DNA of 64,000 nucleotides from an uncultured Myxococcales bacterium (GTDB taxonomy: Bacteria; Myxococcota_A; UBA9042). Location: positions 62,001 to 126,000 of the forward strand of contig CAJBNH010000024.1 of NCBI GenBank assembly GCA_903955385.1, read 5' to 3'. Position numbers and translations under genes: made by a program. Positions within the stretch are counted from its first letter, which is position 1. Each line of letters starts with the position of its first letter. Positions 8,899 through 17,690 of the stretch are shown in pieces. Below the pieces are notes generated by a model. The model was not told the origin of the DNA and searched no databases. It saw only the letters and a list, made by a program, of their open reading frames with translations.

Positions 8899-9830
8899 CG
8901 GGTGCCTCCCGTCGTACCGGTCGCGCCGGTGGCGCCCGCACCCGTGGCGGGCAGCACGCTGAAGCCGGCGGGTGTGATGGGGGCGATTCCGTAGGGGCTC
9001 AGCGAGGTCTCGTACGCCTTCAGGTTGGCCGTGCTGTTGAAGTCCACGGGCTCCATCAGTCGCACCCGCGCCTGGGTCTCGAACGAAAGCTCGCCATCGT
9101 CGGTCTCGAGCGTCAGCTGGATGCGAATCCGCGCCGGCAGCCAAAGCTCGTCGGGCCCGTGCTTCTTGTCCTGGTTCTTCATGTCGGCCAGGGCCTTGCC
9201 CAGCTCGGCGTTGCCCGTCAATCCGGTGGCCAGCGCGGCGGCGGCGTCCTTGGCCTGTTTCTCCTGCTGCAGTCGGTCGATCTCGACGCGCCAGTCGGAC
9301 TGCCAGCTCTCCTTGTCCATATCCCAGTAAGCAAAGGTCAATTTCTTCACTCGGGTGGCCAGCACCTGTCGGCGTCCCCCCCGCAGTGGCGTGTCGTCGA
9401 TGACGACCTTCTCGCGCCGCACCAGTACGTTCTCGCCGGTCTTGGCCTCGCGCTCGACCTTGTACTCGACCACGCCCTCGTCGCTCTCGAACGAGTTGCG
9501 CACCATCGACCGGTGGCCCATGTAGGAAAACGTGATCGTGTTGGCCTTGCCCACGAAGAGTGTCTTGGTGGTGCGGTCTTCGCTCTGGTGCTTGCTGACG
9601 TACGCCATGCCCAGCTCGCGGCCCATGCGACCCAGCGCCACGCGCGCCGTGTGGTAGTCCTCCTGCACCACGCGGGTGGCCCGGATGGCGTTGATCAGCG
9701 ACGAGGTGGCGGTTGCCAGAATCACGCCCAGCATCGCCATCAGCGTGGCGCCGATCATCATTTCGAACAGCGTGAAGCCGTCAGAACTTCCTGAGATCAG
9801 GGGGATGTGCAGGTTGGCTGGGCGTCTCAT
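8895..9830 (-). CDS. gspJ: Type II secretion minor pseudopilin GspJ
   Basis: A 311-residue minor pseudopilin. The prepilin peptidase site is G18/F19 in SSDGFTLFEMMIGATL, with the required Glu at +5. The hydrophobic helix is followed by a beta-rich domain (YWDMDKESWQSDWRVEIDRL, typical of GspJ). The C-terminus ends in a Gly-Ala-Thr repeat (GAGATGATGTTGG) encoded by GC-rich short repeats, an unusual tail. ATG overlaps the gspI stop by 4 nt. Together with GspI, GspK and GspH it should form the pseudopilus tip. Confidence 0.88.
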   Translation of the reverse strand: MRRPANLHIPLISGSSDGFTLFEMMIGATLMAMLGVILATATSSLINAIRATRVVQEDYHTARVALGRMGRELGMAYVSKHQSEDRTTKTLFVGKANTITFSYMGHRSMVRNSFESDEGVVEYKVEREAKTGENVLVRREKVVIDDTPLRGGRRQVLATRVKKLTFAYWDMDKESWQSDWRVEIDRLQQEKQAKDAAAALATGLTGNAELGKALADMKNQDKKHGPDELWLPARIRIQLTLETDDGELSFETQARVRLMEPVDFNSTANLKAYETSLSPYGIAPITPAGFSVLPATGAGATGATGTTGGTR

Positions 9831-10675
9831 GGCGTGCCCCCCTGCAGGTTGGCGGGCAGCTTGCTCTCGATAGCGCCCTGAATCTTCTCAGCGTTCTTCA
9901 GCTCCTGGATCGCGCGGGCTTCCTCTTCGCTGACGGCAGTCGTGAAGGTCTCGATCTCCAGCTTGCGCTGCTCGCCCTCCTCGTCCTTCCACGACAGGTG
10001 CACGACGACCTTGCGGGTGCGGTCCGACGCGCGCTTGAGGATGCGCGGCAGCAGCTCGGCCACCATCAGGCCCATCGACATCTGCAGGACGCCGATGTTG
10101 ATGTCGCACAGGGACAGCAGGTTCAGGCCCGCGTCGCCGGACATCAGGATGGTGCCGATCAGGTCCATCATGTCGCCGCCCTTGGCCAGACCGGTCAGGT
10201 CCAGTCCGGCGGACTTGGCGCTGGACGCTGCATCTCCCAGATCCGTCAGGGGTTTCTTGCCACCGGTGTCGCCGCCCTCCAGCTTGTCCAGTGCTCCCGA
10301 CGCCGCCAGCTTCTCTTGCGCATCGGACAGCATTGTCTGCGCCTGGGTGGTCATGTCGCCGATTTCGGAATCGTCCATGTCCAGGCCGATCAGGTCGAAT
10401 TTGCACTGGAAGTGTTTGGCGTAAACCTTGGGCAGCTCGCAGTCGCGGTTGGTCAGGTCGTTGGAGGGAAAGCCCTCCTTGCGATACTTCTCTTCGATGT
10501 CGAGGATCGTGCCGCGCAGCAGCAGCGACGCGACGGTCGACCGATAGATGCGCTTGGACTGGATGGCCGCAGACGAAGACGCCGACGTGATCGCCGTCAG
10601 CGCAAACGCCAAAATGGCGAGCGCCAGCAGCACCTCGAGCAGCGAAAAGCCCTTGTTGTCGCGCCTATCCGTCAA
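9827..10675 (-). CDS. gspI: Type II secretion minor pseudopilin GspI
   Basis: A 282-residue pseudopilin with a very short leader; processing is expected at G9/F10 in DNKGFSLLEVLLALAILAFAL (Glu at +5). GspI proteins are usually near 130 residues. This one carries a large insert between about 95 and 200, rich in Asp, Ala and Leu, before the conserved end (KVVVHLSWKDEEGEQRKLEIE). The insert is the odd feature. It lies 9 nt after gspH and overlaps gspJ. Confidence 0.85.
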   Translation of the reverse strand: MTDRRDNKGFSLLEVLLALAILAFALTAITSASSSAAIQSKRIYRSTVASLLLRGTILDIEEKYRKEGFPSNDLTNRDCELPKVYAKHFQCKFDLIGLDMDDSEIGDMTTQAQTMLSDAQEKLAASGALDKLEGGDTGGKKPLTDLGDAASSAKSAGLDLTGLAKGGDMMDLIGTILMSGDAGLNLLSLCDINIGVLQMSMGLMVAELLPRILKRASDRTRKVVVHLSWKDEEGEQRKLEIETFTTAVSEEEARAIQELKNAEKIQGAIESKLPANLQGGTP

Positions 10676-10684
10676 TTCCGCTCC

Positions 10685-11317
10685 CTATCGTTCCTCTTCG
10701 CTGCGGCCAAAGCCGTCCGTCGGCTCCTTGCCTTTGATCAGGCGCGCCGTGCCCAGCAGCGCCTTGACCTCGACCGACATCACATCGTCCGGGTCTCCCT
10801 CCACGTAGACCAGCGCGTTCTCCGTCGTGCCGTTCGGAAAGAAGTAGATGTACGCCTGACCGGTCGTCGACAGCGTGGTCTGGTGCGACGTCATCACCCC
10901 CGAGAACCTCACACCCTTGTCCAGCGTGTACTTCGACAGCAGCTTCGACGGCGACGCCTGGAACGACGCCCGCTTGTCCCCCTCAGCCGCAGGCGCGCCG
11001 TCGTCCGCACCCTCACCGGGCAGCAGAAACGACTCGCACGGATCGGCCGACGTCTGCTCCTCGCCCCAGTACGCGCCGGTGTCCAGGTCGAAGACGAGGC
11101 GGTGGTTGCGCCCGGACAGCGAGGTCAGGTTGTAGAGATAGCGGACTGCAATCGCGACCTTGCCCGCCTCTGCCTGCACCGACGCGCCGCGGATGTTGCC
11201 CACGCCCGCCGCCACCGCCACGGTCACCACCACCATCACCACCATGACGACCATCACCTCGATCAAGGTGAAGCCCGCCTTGCGGGTTGGCGGCTGCCGC
11301 GGCCGGCGGAAGGTCAC
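10685..11317 (-). CDS. gspH: Type II secretion pseudopilin GspH (GTG start)
   Basis: A 210-residue pseudopilin. The GTG at 11317 overlaps the gspG stop in GTGA and gives the leader VTFRRPRQPPTRKAG, cleaved before FTLIEVMVVMVVMVVVTVAV (Glu at +5). The upstream extension of this frame to 11431 overlaps gspG and is rejected. The mature part has the GspH-like pattern of a long helix followed by LAGRNHRL-like text (LSGRNHRLVFDLDTGAYW). It ends in a Lys/Glu/Arg-rich tail (GFGRSEEER). Confidence 0.85.
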   Translation of the reverse strand: MTFRRPRQPPTRKAGFTLIEVMVVMVVMVVVTVAVAAGVGNIRGASVQAEAGKVAIAVRYLYNLTSLSGRNHRLVFDLDTGAYWGEEQTSADPCESFLLPGEGADDGAPAAEGDKRASFQASPSKLLSKYTLDKGVRFSGVMTSHQTTLSTTGQAYIYFFPNGTTENALVYVEGDPDDVMSVEVKALLGTARLIKGKEPTDGFGRSEEER

Positions 11318-11727
11318 CGCTCCTCTCCGTCGTGGCAGATGTCGTCGTCGGTCCCGGTCTTGCGGTCGGGGCCGTTCGAGCACAGCGAGAAGCCCTCGCC
11401 GGTCGTCGAGTACACAAGCTCCTGCTTCCACGGGTCCAGACGGTCGGCTTCCTTGATCTTCGGCTTCAGGTCGGCCAGCGAGTCCGGAAAATCGCCTTGC
11501 GTGGCCTGGTGGTAGTTCACCTTGGCGGCGATGCTTTGCACCTGGATCTTCGCGGTCTTTTCGCGGCCTTCGCCGAACAGCTCGAACACGCCGACGGCAA
11601 GGGTCGAGCCCAGCACGCCGATGATGACGATGACGACCATGATCTCGATCAAGGTCATGCCCCGTTGGGCCTTGTCGACGACCAGAGCGACCGGTTCCTG
11701 GCCTTCCTTGCTCAAACAGGTGTGCAT
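11314..11727 (-). CDS. gspG: Type II secretion major pseudopilin GspG
   Basis: A 137-residue protein of the usual length for the major pseudopilin that builds the piston-like pseudopilus. The leader runs to AQRG, followed by MTLIEIMVVIVIIGVLGS with Glu at +5. The C-terminal region has the family layout DPWKQELVYSTTGEGFSLCSNGPD, and GTDDDI is the calcium-loop region. ATG at 11727 is chosen over a TTG six codons upstream because AAGGAGAG sits just before the ATG. Confidence 0.93.
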   Translation of the reverse strand: MHTCLSKEGQEPVALVVDKAQRGMTLIEIMVVIVIIGVLGSTLAVGVFELFGEGREKTAKIQVQSIAAKVNYHQATQGDFPDSLADLKPKIKEADRLDPWKQELVYSTTGEGFSLCSNGPDRKTGTDDDICHDGEER

Positions 11728-11741
11728 CTTCTCTCTCCTTT

Positions 11742-13001
11742 TCAACCCGAGACCGACTGGCTCAGCTTCATCATGGGCAGCATGATCGCCGCGACCAACA
11801 GACCCACGACGACGCCCATGAACACGATCATCAGCGGCTCGAGCAGCGAGGTCAGGGCGTTCACTCGCGTGTCGACCTGGTTCTCGTAGCTCTCGGCCAC
11901 GTTCTTCAGCATGTTTTCGAGCTCGCCCGACCGCTCGCCGATCGCGATCATGTGCACGACCATGGGCGGGAACTCGTTGGAACGCTTCAAGGGGCCGGCG
12001 ATGCTGTCGCCTTCGCGAATGGCGGTACGGGCCTCAGCCACCACCTTGGCCAGCACCCGGTTCGACACCACGTTCTCGACGATCTCCAGCGCGGTCAGCA
12101 GCGGCACGCCCGAGCTCAGCAGCGTGCCCAGCGTGCGCGAGAACCGTGAGATCGCGACCTTGCGGATGATGTCGCCCATGATGGGCACCTTCAGCAGCCA
12201 ACGGTCCCACTTGTCGGCGCCCGCCTCTGTGCGGTGCCAGCGGTGAAAGGCGTACCAGCTGCCGACGGCGCCCAGAATCATCAGGGGCCAGCCGACCGAC
12301 ACCATCCGCGACATCGCCATCATGATCCGTGTGATCATAGGCAGTTCTGCGCCCATGTCCTCGAACATCGTCGAGATCTGCGGCACCACGAACAGCATCA
12401 TGCCCATGACGATGGCGAACGCGATCAGCATCATGACCGCGGGATAGGTCATCGCGCCGATGATCTTGTTGCGCAGCTTGACGTACGACTCGGTGAAGTC
12501 CGCCAACCGCAGCAGCACGATGTCCATGTTGCCCGACGTCTCGCCGGCCCGGACCATGTTGTAGTAGGTGGAATCGAAGACCTTGGGGTGGTTCTGCAGC
12601 GCGCGCCAGAACGCCACGCCTTCGTTCACCTCGGTGCGGACCTGCGCAAGGACGCGCTTGAGCTTCGGATTCTCGACCTGTTCGGTCAGCGCCTGCAGGG
12701 CCTCGACCAGCGGCACGCCGGCCTTCAGCAGGGTCGCCAGCTGCCGCGTCACCTCGGACACATCGGCGGGCTTGATGGTCGTCAGGAACTCGCCGAGATC
12801 GAAGTCCCGCGACCCCGCCTTTTGCTTTACGCCCGCGCGGACCTTGTCCTTGCCGCCCTTGACCGACGTCTCGTGGTACTCGGTCAGGAAGACGCGGTCC
12901 CGCTTCATGGCGGCCCGCAAGCCGCGCACGCTGTCGGTGTCGAGCACGCCCTTGATGGTGCGTCCGCTCGCGTCCTTGCCGATGTACTCGTAAACAGGCA
13001 T
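11742..13001 (-). CDS. gspF: Type II secretion inner-membrane platform protein GspF
   Basis: A 419-residue polytopic inner-membrane protein that begins MPVYEYIGKDASGRTIKGVL, as GspF/PilC proteins do. It has two repeated GspF domains (about 75-200 and 280-405), each with TLLKAGVPLVEAL- or TLLSSGVPLLTAL-type signatures, and hydrophobic segments near 175-200, 225-245 and 385-410. It forms the core of the platform beneath the pseudopilus and contacts GspE. A 39-nt gap separates it from gspE. Confidence 0.93.
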   Translation of the reverse strand: MPVYEYIGKDASGRTIKGVLDTDSVRGLRAAMKRDRVFLTEYHETSVKGGKDKVRAGVKQKAGSRDFDLGEFLTTIKPADVSEVTRQLATLLKAGVPLVEALQALTEQVENPKLKRVLAQVRTEVNEGVAFWRALQNHPKVFDSTYYNMVRAGETSGNMDIVLLRLADFTESYVKLRNKIIGAMTYPAVMMLIAFAIVMGMMLFVVPQISTMFEDMGAELPMITRIMMAMSRMVSVGWPLMILGAVGSWYAFHRWHRTEAGADKWDRWLLKVPIMGDIIRKVAISRFSRTLGTLLSSGVPLLTALEIVENVVSNRVLAKVVAEARTAIREGDSIAGPLKRSNEFPPMVVHMIAIGERSGELENMLKNVAESYENQVDTRVNALTSLLEPLMIVFMGVVVGLLVAAIMLPMMKLSQSVSG

Positions 13002-13040
13002 TCGGTTCCGGTTGCTCCTGACGGGGGACGAGCCCCCGCG

Positions 13041-14765
13041 CTACTCCTCGTCGTCCGCGTTGGCGATGCGCATCACTTCCTCGACGGTGGTGATGCCGGC
13101 CATGACCTTCAGGGCGCCGTCGTCGCGCAGCGTCGCCATGCCGTCGGCCATCGCCGCGCGCTTGATGGTTCCCGCATCGGACTTGGCCACGACCAGACGC
13201 TTGACCTCTTCGGTCGGCGTCAGCAGCTCGTGCAGACCGGAACGCCCTGCGTATCCCGACATGCCGCACTCGGGACAGCCCTTGGCGCGGAAGAACGTGG
13301 CCTTCTTCAGCCGTGGATCCCCCCGCTTCAGGCCAAGCTGCTCGAGCTCCAGATCCGTCGGCAGGTGCGGCACCCGGCAGTCCTTGCACAGCACGCGAAT
13401 CAGGCGCTGGGCCAGAATGCCGACGATCGACGACGACAGCAGGAAGGGTTCGACGCCCATGTCGACGAGTCGTGTGTAGGTCGAGGCCGCGTCGTTGGTG
13501 TGCACGGTCGACAGCACCAAGTGACCGGTCAAGGCCGCTTGCACCGCGATTTCCGCCGTCTCGAGGTCGCGGATTTCGCCCACCAGCACCACGTCGGGGT
13601 CCTGACGCAGCGTGGCGCGCAGACCCTTGGCAAACGTGAAGTCGATCTTGGGGTTGACCTGCATCTGGCCGATCCCTTCCAGCTGGTATTCGACCGGGTC
13701 CTCAATCGTCAGGATGTTGATGTCGGGGTTGTTGATGGTCATCAGCGCCGAGTACAGCGTCGTGGTCTTGCCGGAGCCGGTGGGACCGGTGCACAGCAGG
13801 ATGCCGTTGGGCCGATGCACCAGCGCGTCGATGGCCTGCACCACGTCGGCGCGCATGCCCAGGGTCTTCAGGTCCAGAGTCGTCGATGTCTTGTCCAACA
13901 GACGCATCACGATCCGCTCGCCGTGCGCGGTCGGGATGGTCGACAGACGCAGGTCGATGTCGCGCCCGGCCACCTTGATGCGGATGCGGCCGTCTTGGGG
14001 CAGGCGTTTCTCTGCGATGTTCAGGCCGCCCATGATCTTGACGCGGCTGGTGATCGAAGGCTGGAAGCGCTTCGACGTCCGCACGACCTCTTTCAGCACG
14101 CCGTCGCGCCGAAAGCGGATCATCACGTACTTCTCCATCGGCTCGATGTGCACGTCCGACGCCCGCTCCTTGGCCGCCTGATTCAGCACCGAGTTGACCA
14201 GACGGATGATCGGGGCCTCGTCGCTCTCGTCGAGGATGTCCTGCGCCGCGTCCTCGAGCTCCGACGCGATGTTGGCGATGCCGTCGTCCGTCTTCTCCAT
14301 GTCGTCGACGACCTGATCCGCGCGGGCGCGGCGGTCGAAGGCGAAGTTGATGGCGGCGTTCAGGGCTTCGGTCGACACCAGAAAGGGCTCGATGCGCGGC
14401 CCGCCGAACAGCACCCGCAGGTCGTCCAGCGCTCCTGTTGCCAGCGGGTTGGCCAGCGCGACGTGCAGGGCGCCGTCCACGCGGCGAATCGGCAGGATCT
14501 CCGACTCCTTGGCCCAGGTCATGGTCAGCGGCGCCACCATCGACGGGTCGATGGTGTCCTCCTCGATCTTGGCCAGCACGAGCATGCCCATCTGGTCGCC
14601 AAGCGCCTCCAGCACCTGCAGCTTGGTGACCGAGCCTTGGCCGACCAGCAGCTCGCCCAGCAGGCCGCCGCGGTCGGACTGGATGCGCAGGGCAGACTCG
14701 ACCGCCTCAGCCGTGCATTGGCCGCGCGAGACGAGGATTTCGCCGATGGGGCGCGGGTCGATCAT
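13041..14765 (-). CDS. gspE: Type II secretion ATPase GspE
   Basis: A 574-residue secretion ATPase. An N-terminal GspE_N domain (MIDPRPIGEILVSRGQ...) is followed by the ATPase core with Walker A GPTGSGKT at 327-334, the Asp box and GEIRDLETAEIA (Walker B region), and His motifs ending STVHTND. A tetracysteine zinc motif is formed by C460/C463 and C497/C500. Start: ATG at 14765 is one base after the gspD stop (TGACATG). The longer open frame upstream is the gspD shadow. It powers pseudopilus assembly in the cytoplasm. Confidence 0.94.
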   Translation of the reverse strand: MIDPRPIGEILVSRGQCTAEAVESALRIQSDRGGLLGELLVGQGSVTKLQVLEALGDQMGMLVLAKIEEDTIDPSMVAPLTMTWAKESEILPIRRVDGALHVALANPLATGALDDLRVLFGGPRIEPFLVSTEALNAAINFAFDRRARADQVVDDMEKTDDGIANIASELEDAAQDILDESDEAPIIRLVNSVLNQAAKERASDVHIEPMEKYVMIRFRRDGVLKEVVRTSKRFQPSITSRVKIMGGLNIAEKRLPQDGRIRIKVAGRDIDLRLSTIPTAHGERIVMRLLDKTSTTLDLKTLGMRADVVQAIDALVHRPNGILLCTGPTGSGKTTTLYSALMTINNPDINILTIEDPVEYQLEGIGQMQVNPKIDFTFAKGLRATLRQDPDVVLVGEIRDLETAEIAVQAALTGHLVLSTVHTNDAASTYTRLVDMGVEPFLLSSSIVGILAQRLIRVLCKDCRVPHLPTDLELEQLGLKRGDPRLKKATFFRAKGCPECGMSGYAGRSGLHELLTPTEEVKRLVVAKSDAGTIKRAAMADGMATLRDDGALKVMAGITTVEEVMRIANADDEE

Positions 14766-14766
14766 G

Positions 14767-17625
14767 TCACTCCTGGCCGGCCGCGGGCTTGGCGGGGGCG
14801 GGATCGGCGGCGGGGGCTTCAGGTGCTGCGGCCTTGGTTGCCTCAGCCTTCTTGCCCTTGGCCGACTTGCTGGCCTTCGCGGGCGACTTGCCCTTCTTCG
14901 CCGGCCGTCCGTCGGGCAATTCGATGACGTCCACGCCCGAGTCGTCGCCCTTGTCCTCCTGCGCGCCACCGTCGTCACCCGCGGGCTTGAAGGGGTCGTA
15001 GTCGAGATCGTGGCGGTCGGGCGGACCGACCAGATCCACGTCAGAGTTGTCGAAGTACGCTTTCTCGATCATCCGCCGCTCGCCGGACGCCTGATCCACG
15101 GCCTGGAACAGGTGCTCGAGGAAGCCCTTCTTCTTCCGGTAGTCGACCTTGCCCTGGTACTCCTTGCGCTTGGTGGCCAGCTCATCGGCAAAGTCGCGGA
15201 TCTGCTCCATCTTGTTCTCGTGCATGCGCTCGAGATCACTGGGATCCTTGATGATGTGCGGCACCACGATCAGCATCAGGTTCTTCTTCTCGATGCTCTT
15301 GGTCGTCTTGCGGAAGAAGGTGCCGAGCAACGGCAGGTCGCCCAGGATCGGGATCTTGGCCACGCCGTTGGACTCGCGGTCGGTGATCAGGCCGCCGATG
15401 ACGACAGGCTGCTGGTCGCGCACGACCACGGTGTTGTTGACCTTGCGCTTCGAGGTTGTCGGCCCGAGGTTGGGGTCGATGCCTTCCACCTCGTCCAACT
15501 GCTCTTCGATCTTCAGCTTGATGAAGTCGCTCTCGTTGATCTGCGGCGTGATCCGCAGCGTCAGGTCGACGTCGATGTACTGCACGGTCGAGCCCATCGA
15601 ACCCAGACCCGCCAGACCTGCCAAACCGCCCAGCGCGCTCGAAGCCGTGCTGCCCAGGCTGCCCAACGCGCCCAGACCGCTCATTCCGCCCATGGTCTGC
15701 GACCGGTAGGGGACCTTGCGGCCGACGGTGATCTCCGCCTCTTCGTTGTTCAGCGTCAGGATGTGCGGAGTCGACAGCAGGTTGACGTCGGAGTTCTCTT
15801 GAATCGCCTGAATCAGGAAGCCGAACGCGGGGATCGACAGCGTGACGCCTGCAACCGCCGACGAGCTGGCGTTGCCCGCAGCGACCGACAGCAGCGGCCC
15901 TTGCAAGCCTGCCGCAAAGCCACCCGAGTTCAGCTGGCTCAGGTTGACGCCACCCATGCCCAAGCCGCCCAAACCCATCAGGAACGGGACGGTGTCGCCG
16001 CCGATGTCGAACGTGGTGCCGCCCGAACCGGCGATCTGAACGTTGCGGTTCTTCGAGGTCGAGATCTCCATGATCACGGCCTCGAGGTAGACCTGCTTGC
16101 GGCGTGCATCCAGCTGGGCGATGACCTTCTGCAGGCTGACGTAGTCCTTCAGCGAGGACTCGATCACCAAGGCGTTCGTGGCTTTGTGCGCGGTGATCTT
16201 CACCTCGCCCTCGAACAGCGCCGCAGACGTTCCGGGACCACCCGCTGCCGGCTTGGCGCCGCCCTTGGCACCCTTGCCGCCCGACCGCGACGAGGTGCCC
16301 GACGCCAGCGACTGCAGCGTGGACGCCAAATCCTCCGCGTCGGCGTTTTCGAGGTGGTGGATGTGGATCTGGCCTTCGCCGGGAATCGGCGTGTCCAGCT
16401 TGCGAATCAGGGCGTCGATCTTCAGGTAGTTCGAGCGCGTGGTAACGAGGATGATCTGGTTCGACCGCTCGTCGGCGATCGCCTTGGTGATCACGACCTT
16501 GCCGCCGCCGGGACCGGCCGCGCCGGGAGCACCGGCAGGCCTCGCGCCGCCACCCGTCTCAGAGAACACTGCCGTGATCTTCTCGACCAGCTCGGCCGCA
16601 TCCATGTGCTGCACCGGGCGAATCCAGATCTTCTCGCTGCCCAGCGGGACGTCAACATCGGCCAACAGCTTGATCATGCGACGGATATTGCTGCCGCTGT
16701 CGGTGACGATCACCGTGTTGTTCGGCGGATACACGAACACGTCGCCGGCCTTGGACTTGAACTTGCTGAGGATCGGCTCGACCTCCTTGGCGTCGAGGTG
16801 CTCCAGATGGATCAGGCGTGTCACGATGTTGTCGTCGGCCGGCACGCCCGCCTTCGGACCCAGCACTTCGGCACCAGAGGCGCGCGCGTCGCCCACGTCG
16901 ACGATGTGGTAGAAGTCGCCCTTCTTCACCACCGCCATGCCGTTGACGTTCAGGGACGACAGGAACGCCCGGTAGGCCTCGTACACGCTGACCGGCTGCG
17001 GCGACAGGATGGTGATCTTCCCGCCGCGCTTCTGCGTGGCGATCAGGAAGTTGCGGTTCATCCAGCAGGACATCAGCTTGGTGATCGACTCGATCGGTGC
17101 TTCCTGGAAGTCGAGCGTGACCCGCGCATTCAGCGGCAGCCGCTTGCACTTCACGTCCTTCTCGAAATTCGACTTGAAGGTGACCAAATCCTCGATCTTT
17201 TGCTCGTCATCGGACTCGGCTGCTGCGGGCGCGGGCGCTTCGTCCTTGGCGGCAGCGCGCGAGGCCTTGCCACCGCGGACGGGCTTGGGGACGACGGGCT
17301 CCTCAGTGCCCGGCTCCTGGTCCAGCCTGCGACTGGTCTGTGCGGGGTCGTAGGCCGGGTCCAGCGACGAGGACTTGCCGCGCTTCAGCACGCCGTCCTT
17401 GCCGGAAGTTGCCTTGATCTCGCCGCCTTCGCCCCGCTTCTTGGGCATGCGGCCGGTGCCGCCTTGGACGGGGATCGCCTTTTCGCCTTCCTCGGCCTGG
17501 GCACCCGCACTGGCGGGCATCAGCAGCGCAAGGCCGAGCAGAGTGGGCAAGCCGATGGACAGGACCGGATGCCGGAAGGCAGGCCGGCGGTCAGCGGTGC
17601 AGAGGGGCAGGGCGGGAGCACTCAA
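14767..17625 (-). CDS. gspD: Type II secretion secretin GspD (probable TTG start)
   Basis: A secretin forming the outer-membrane pore, 952 residues from a TTG at 17625. GGAG lies 7 nt upstream of that codon, and it gives a plausible signal peptide ending near ASAGAQA; no ATG fits upstream without entering gspC. About 140 residues of Lys/Pro/Ala-rich low-complexity sequence precede the N0 domain (FKSNFEKDVKCKRLPLN...), which is unusual. N1-N3 repeats follow (VFVYPPNNTVIVTD, VTTRSNYLKIDALIRKLD). The secretin domain has VPYRSQTMGG, VDLTLRITPQI and VVVRDQQPVVIGGLITDRES. A Lys-rich C-terminal extension of about 170 residues may serve a pilotin. It is translated 65 nt after gspC. Confidence 0.88.
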   Translation of the reverse strand: MSAPALPLCTADRRPAFRHPVLSIGLPTLLGLALLMPASAGAQAEEGEKAIPVQGGTGRMPKKRGEGGEIKATSGKDGVLKRGKSSSLDPAYDPAQTSRRLDQEPGTEEPVVPKPVRGGKASRAAAKDEAPAPAAAESDDEQKIEDLVTFKSNFEKDVKCKRLPLNARVTLDFQEAPIESITKLMSCWMNRNFLIATQKRGGKITILSPQPVSVYEAYRAFLSSLNVNGMAVVKKGDFYHIVDVGDARASGAEVLGPKAGVPADDNIVTRLIHLEHLDAKEVEPILSKFKSKAGDVFVYPPNNTVIVTDSGSNIRRMIKLLADVDVPLGSEKIWIRPVQHMDAAELVEKITAVFSETGGGARPAGAPGAAGPGGGKVVITKAIADERSNQIILVTTRSNYLKIDALIRKLDTPIPGEGQIHIHHLENADAEDLASTLQSLASGTSSRSGGKGAKGGAKPAAGGPGTSAALFEGEVKITAHKATNALVIESSLKDYVSLQKVIAQLDARRKQVYLEAVIMEISTSKNRNVQIAGSGGTTFDIGGDTVPFLMGLGGLGMGGVNLSQLNSGGFAAGLQGPLLSVAAGNASSSAVAGVTLSIPAFGFLIQAIQENSDVNLLSTPHILTLNNEEAEITVGRKVPYRSQTMGGMSGLGALGSLGSTASSALGGLAGLAGLGSMGSTVQYIDVDLTLRITPQINESDFIKLKIEEQLDEVEGIDPNLGPTTSKRKVNNTVVVRDQQPVVIGGLITDRESNGVAKIPILGDLPLLGTFFRKTTKSIEKKNLMLIVVPHIIKDPSDLERMHENKMEQIRDFADELATKRKEYQGKVDYRKKKGFLEHLFQAVDQASGERRMIEKAYFDNSDVDLVGPPDRHDLDYDPFKPAGDDGGAQEDKGDDSGVDVIELPDGRPAKKGKSPAKASKSAKGKKAEATKAAAPEAPAADPAPAKPAAGQE

Positions 17626-17632
17626 GGGGCAT

Positions 17633-17661
17633 CTCCGGAGCAGGAAAACGCTGTTTCCTGC
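17633..17661 (-). promoter_or_regulatory. Intercistronic hairpin and RBS before gspD
   Basis: Between gspC and gspD an 8-bp perfect inverted repeat (17640-17647 with 17654-17661, GCAGGAAA/TTTCCTGC, 6-nt loop) ends three bases before the GGAG ribosome binding site (17636-17633) of gspD. No T-run follows, so it is not a typical terminator. It could stabilise mRNA ends or tune secretin translation. Confidence 0.5.
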
Positions 17662-17690
17662 GGGGGACGGGGGCCACGGGGCCGCTCGCG

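Noticed and set aside
12234-14927. 897-codon plus-strand open frame opposite gspE and gspF
   Set aside because: Antisense shadow in GC-rich DNA, with no ribosome site or domain.
14766-14978. N-terminal extension of gspE to 14978
   Set aside because: Coordinates run on the minus strand; it overlaps gspD, is Arg/Pro-rich and lacks a ribosome site. ATG 14765 gives the standard N-terminus.
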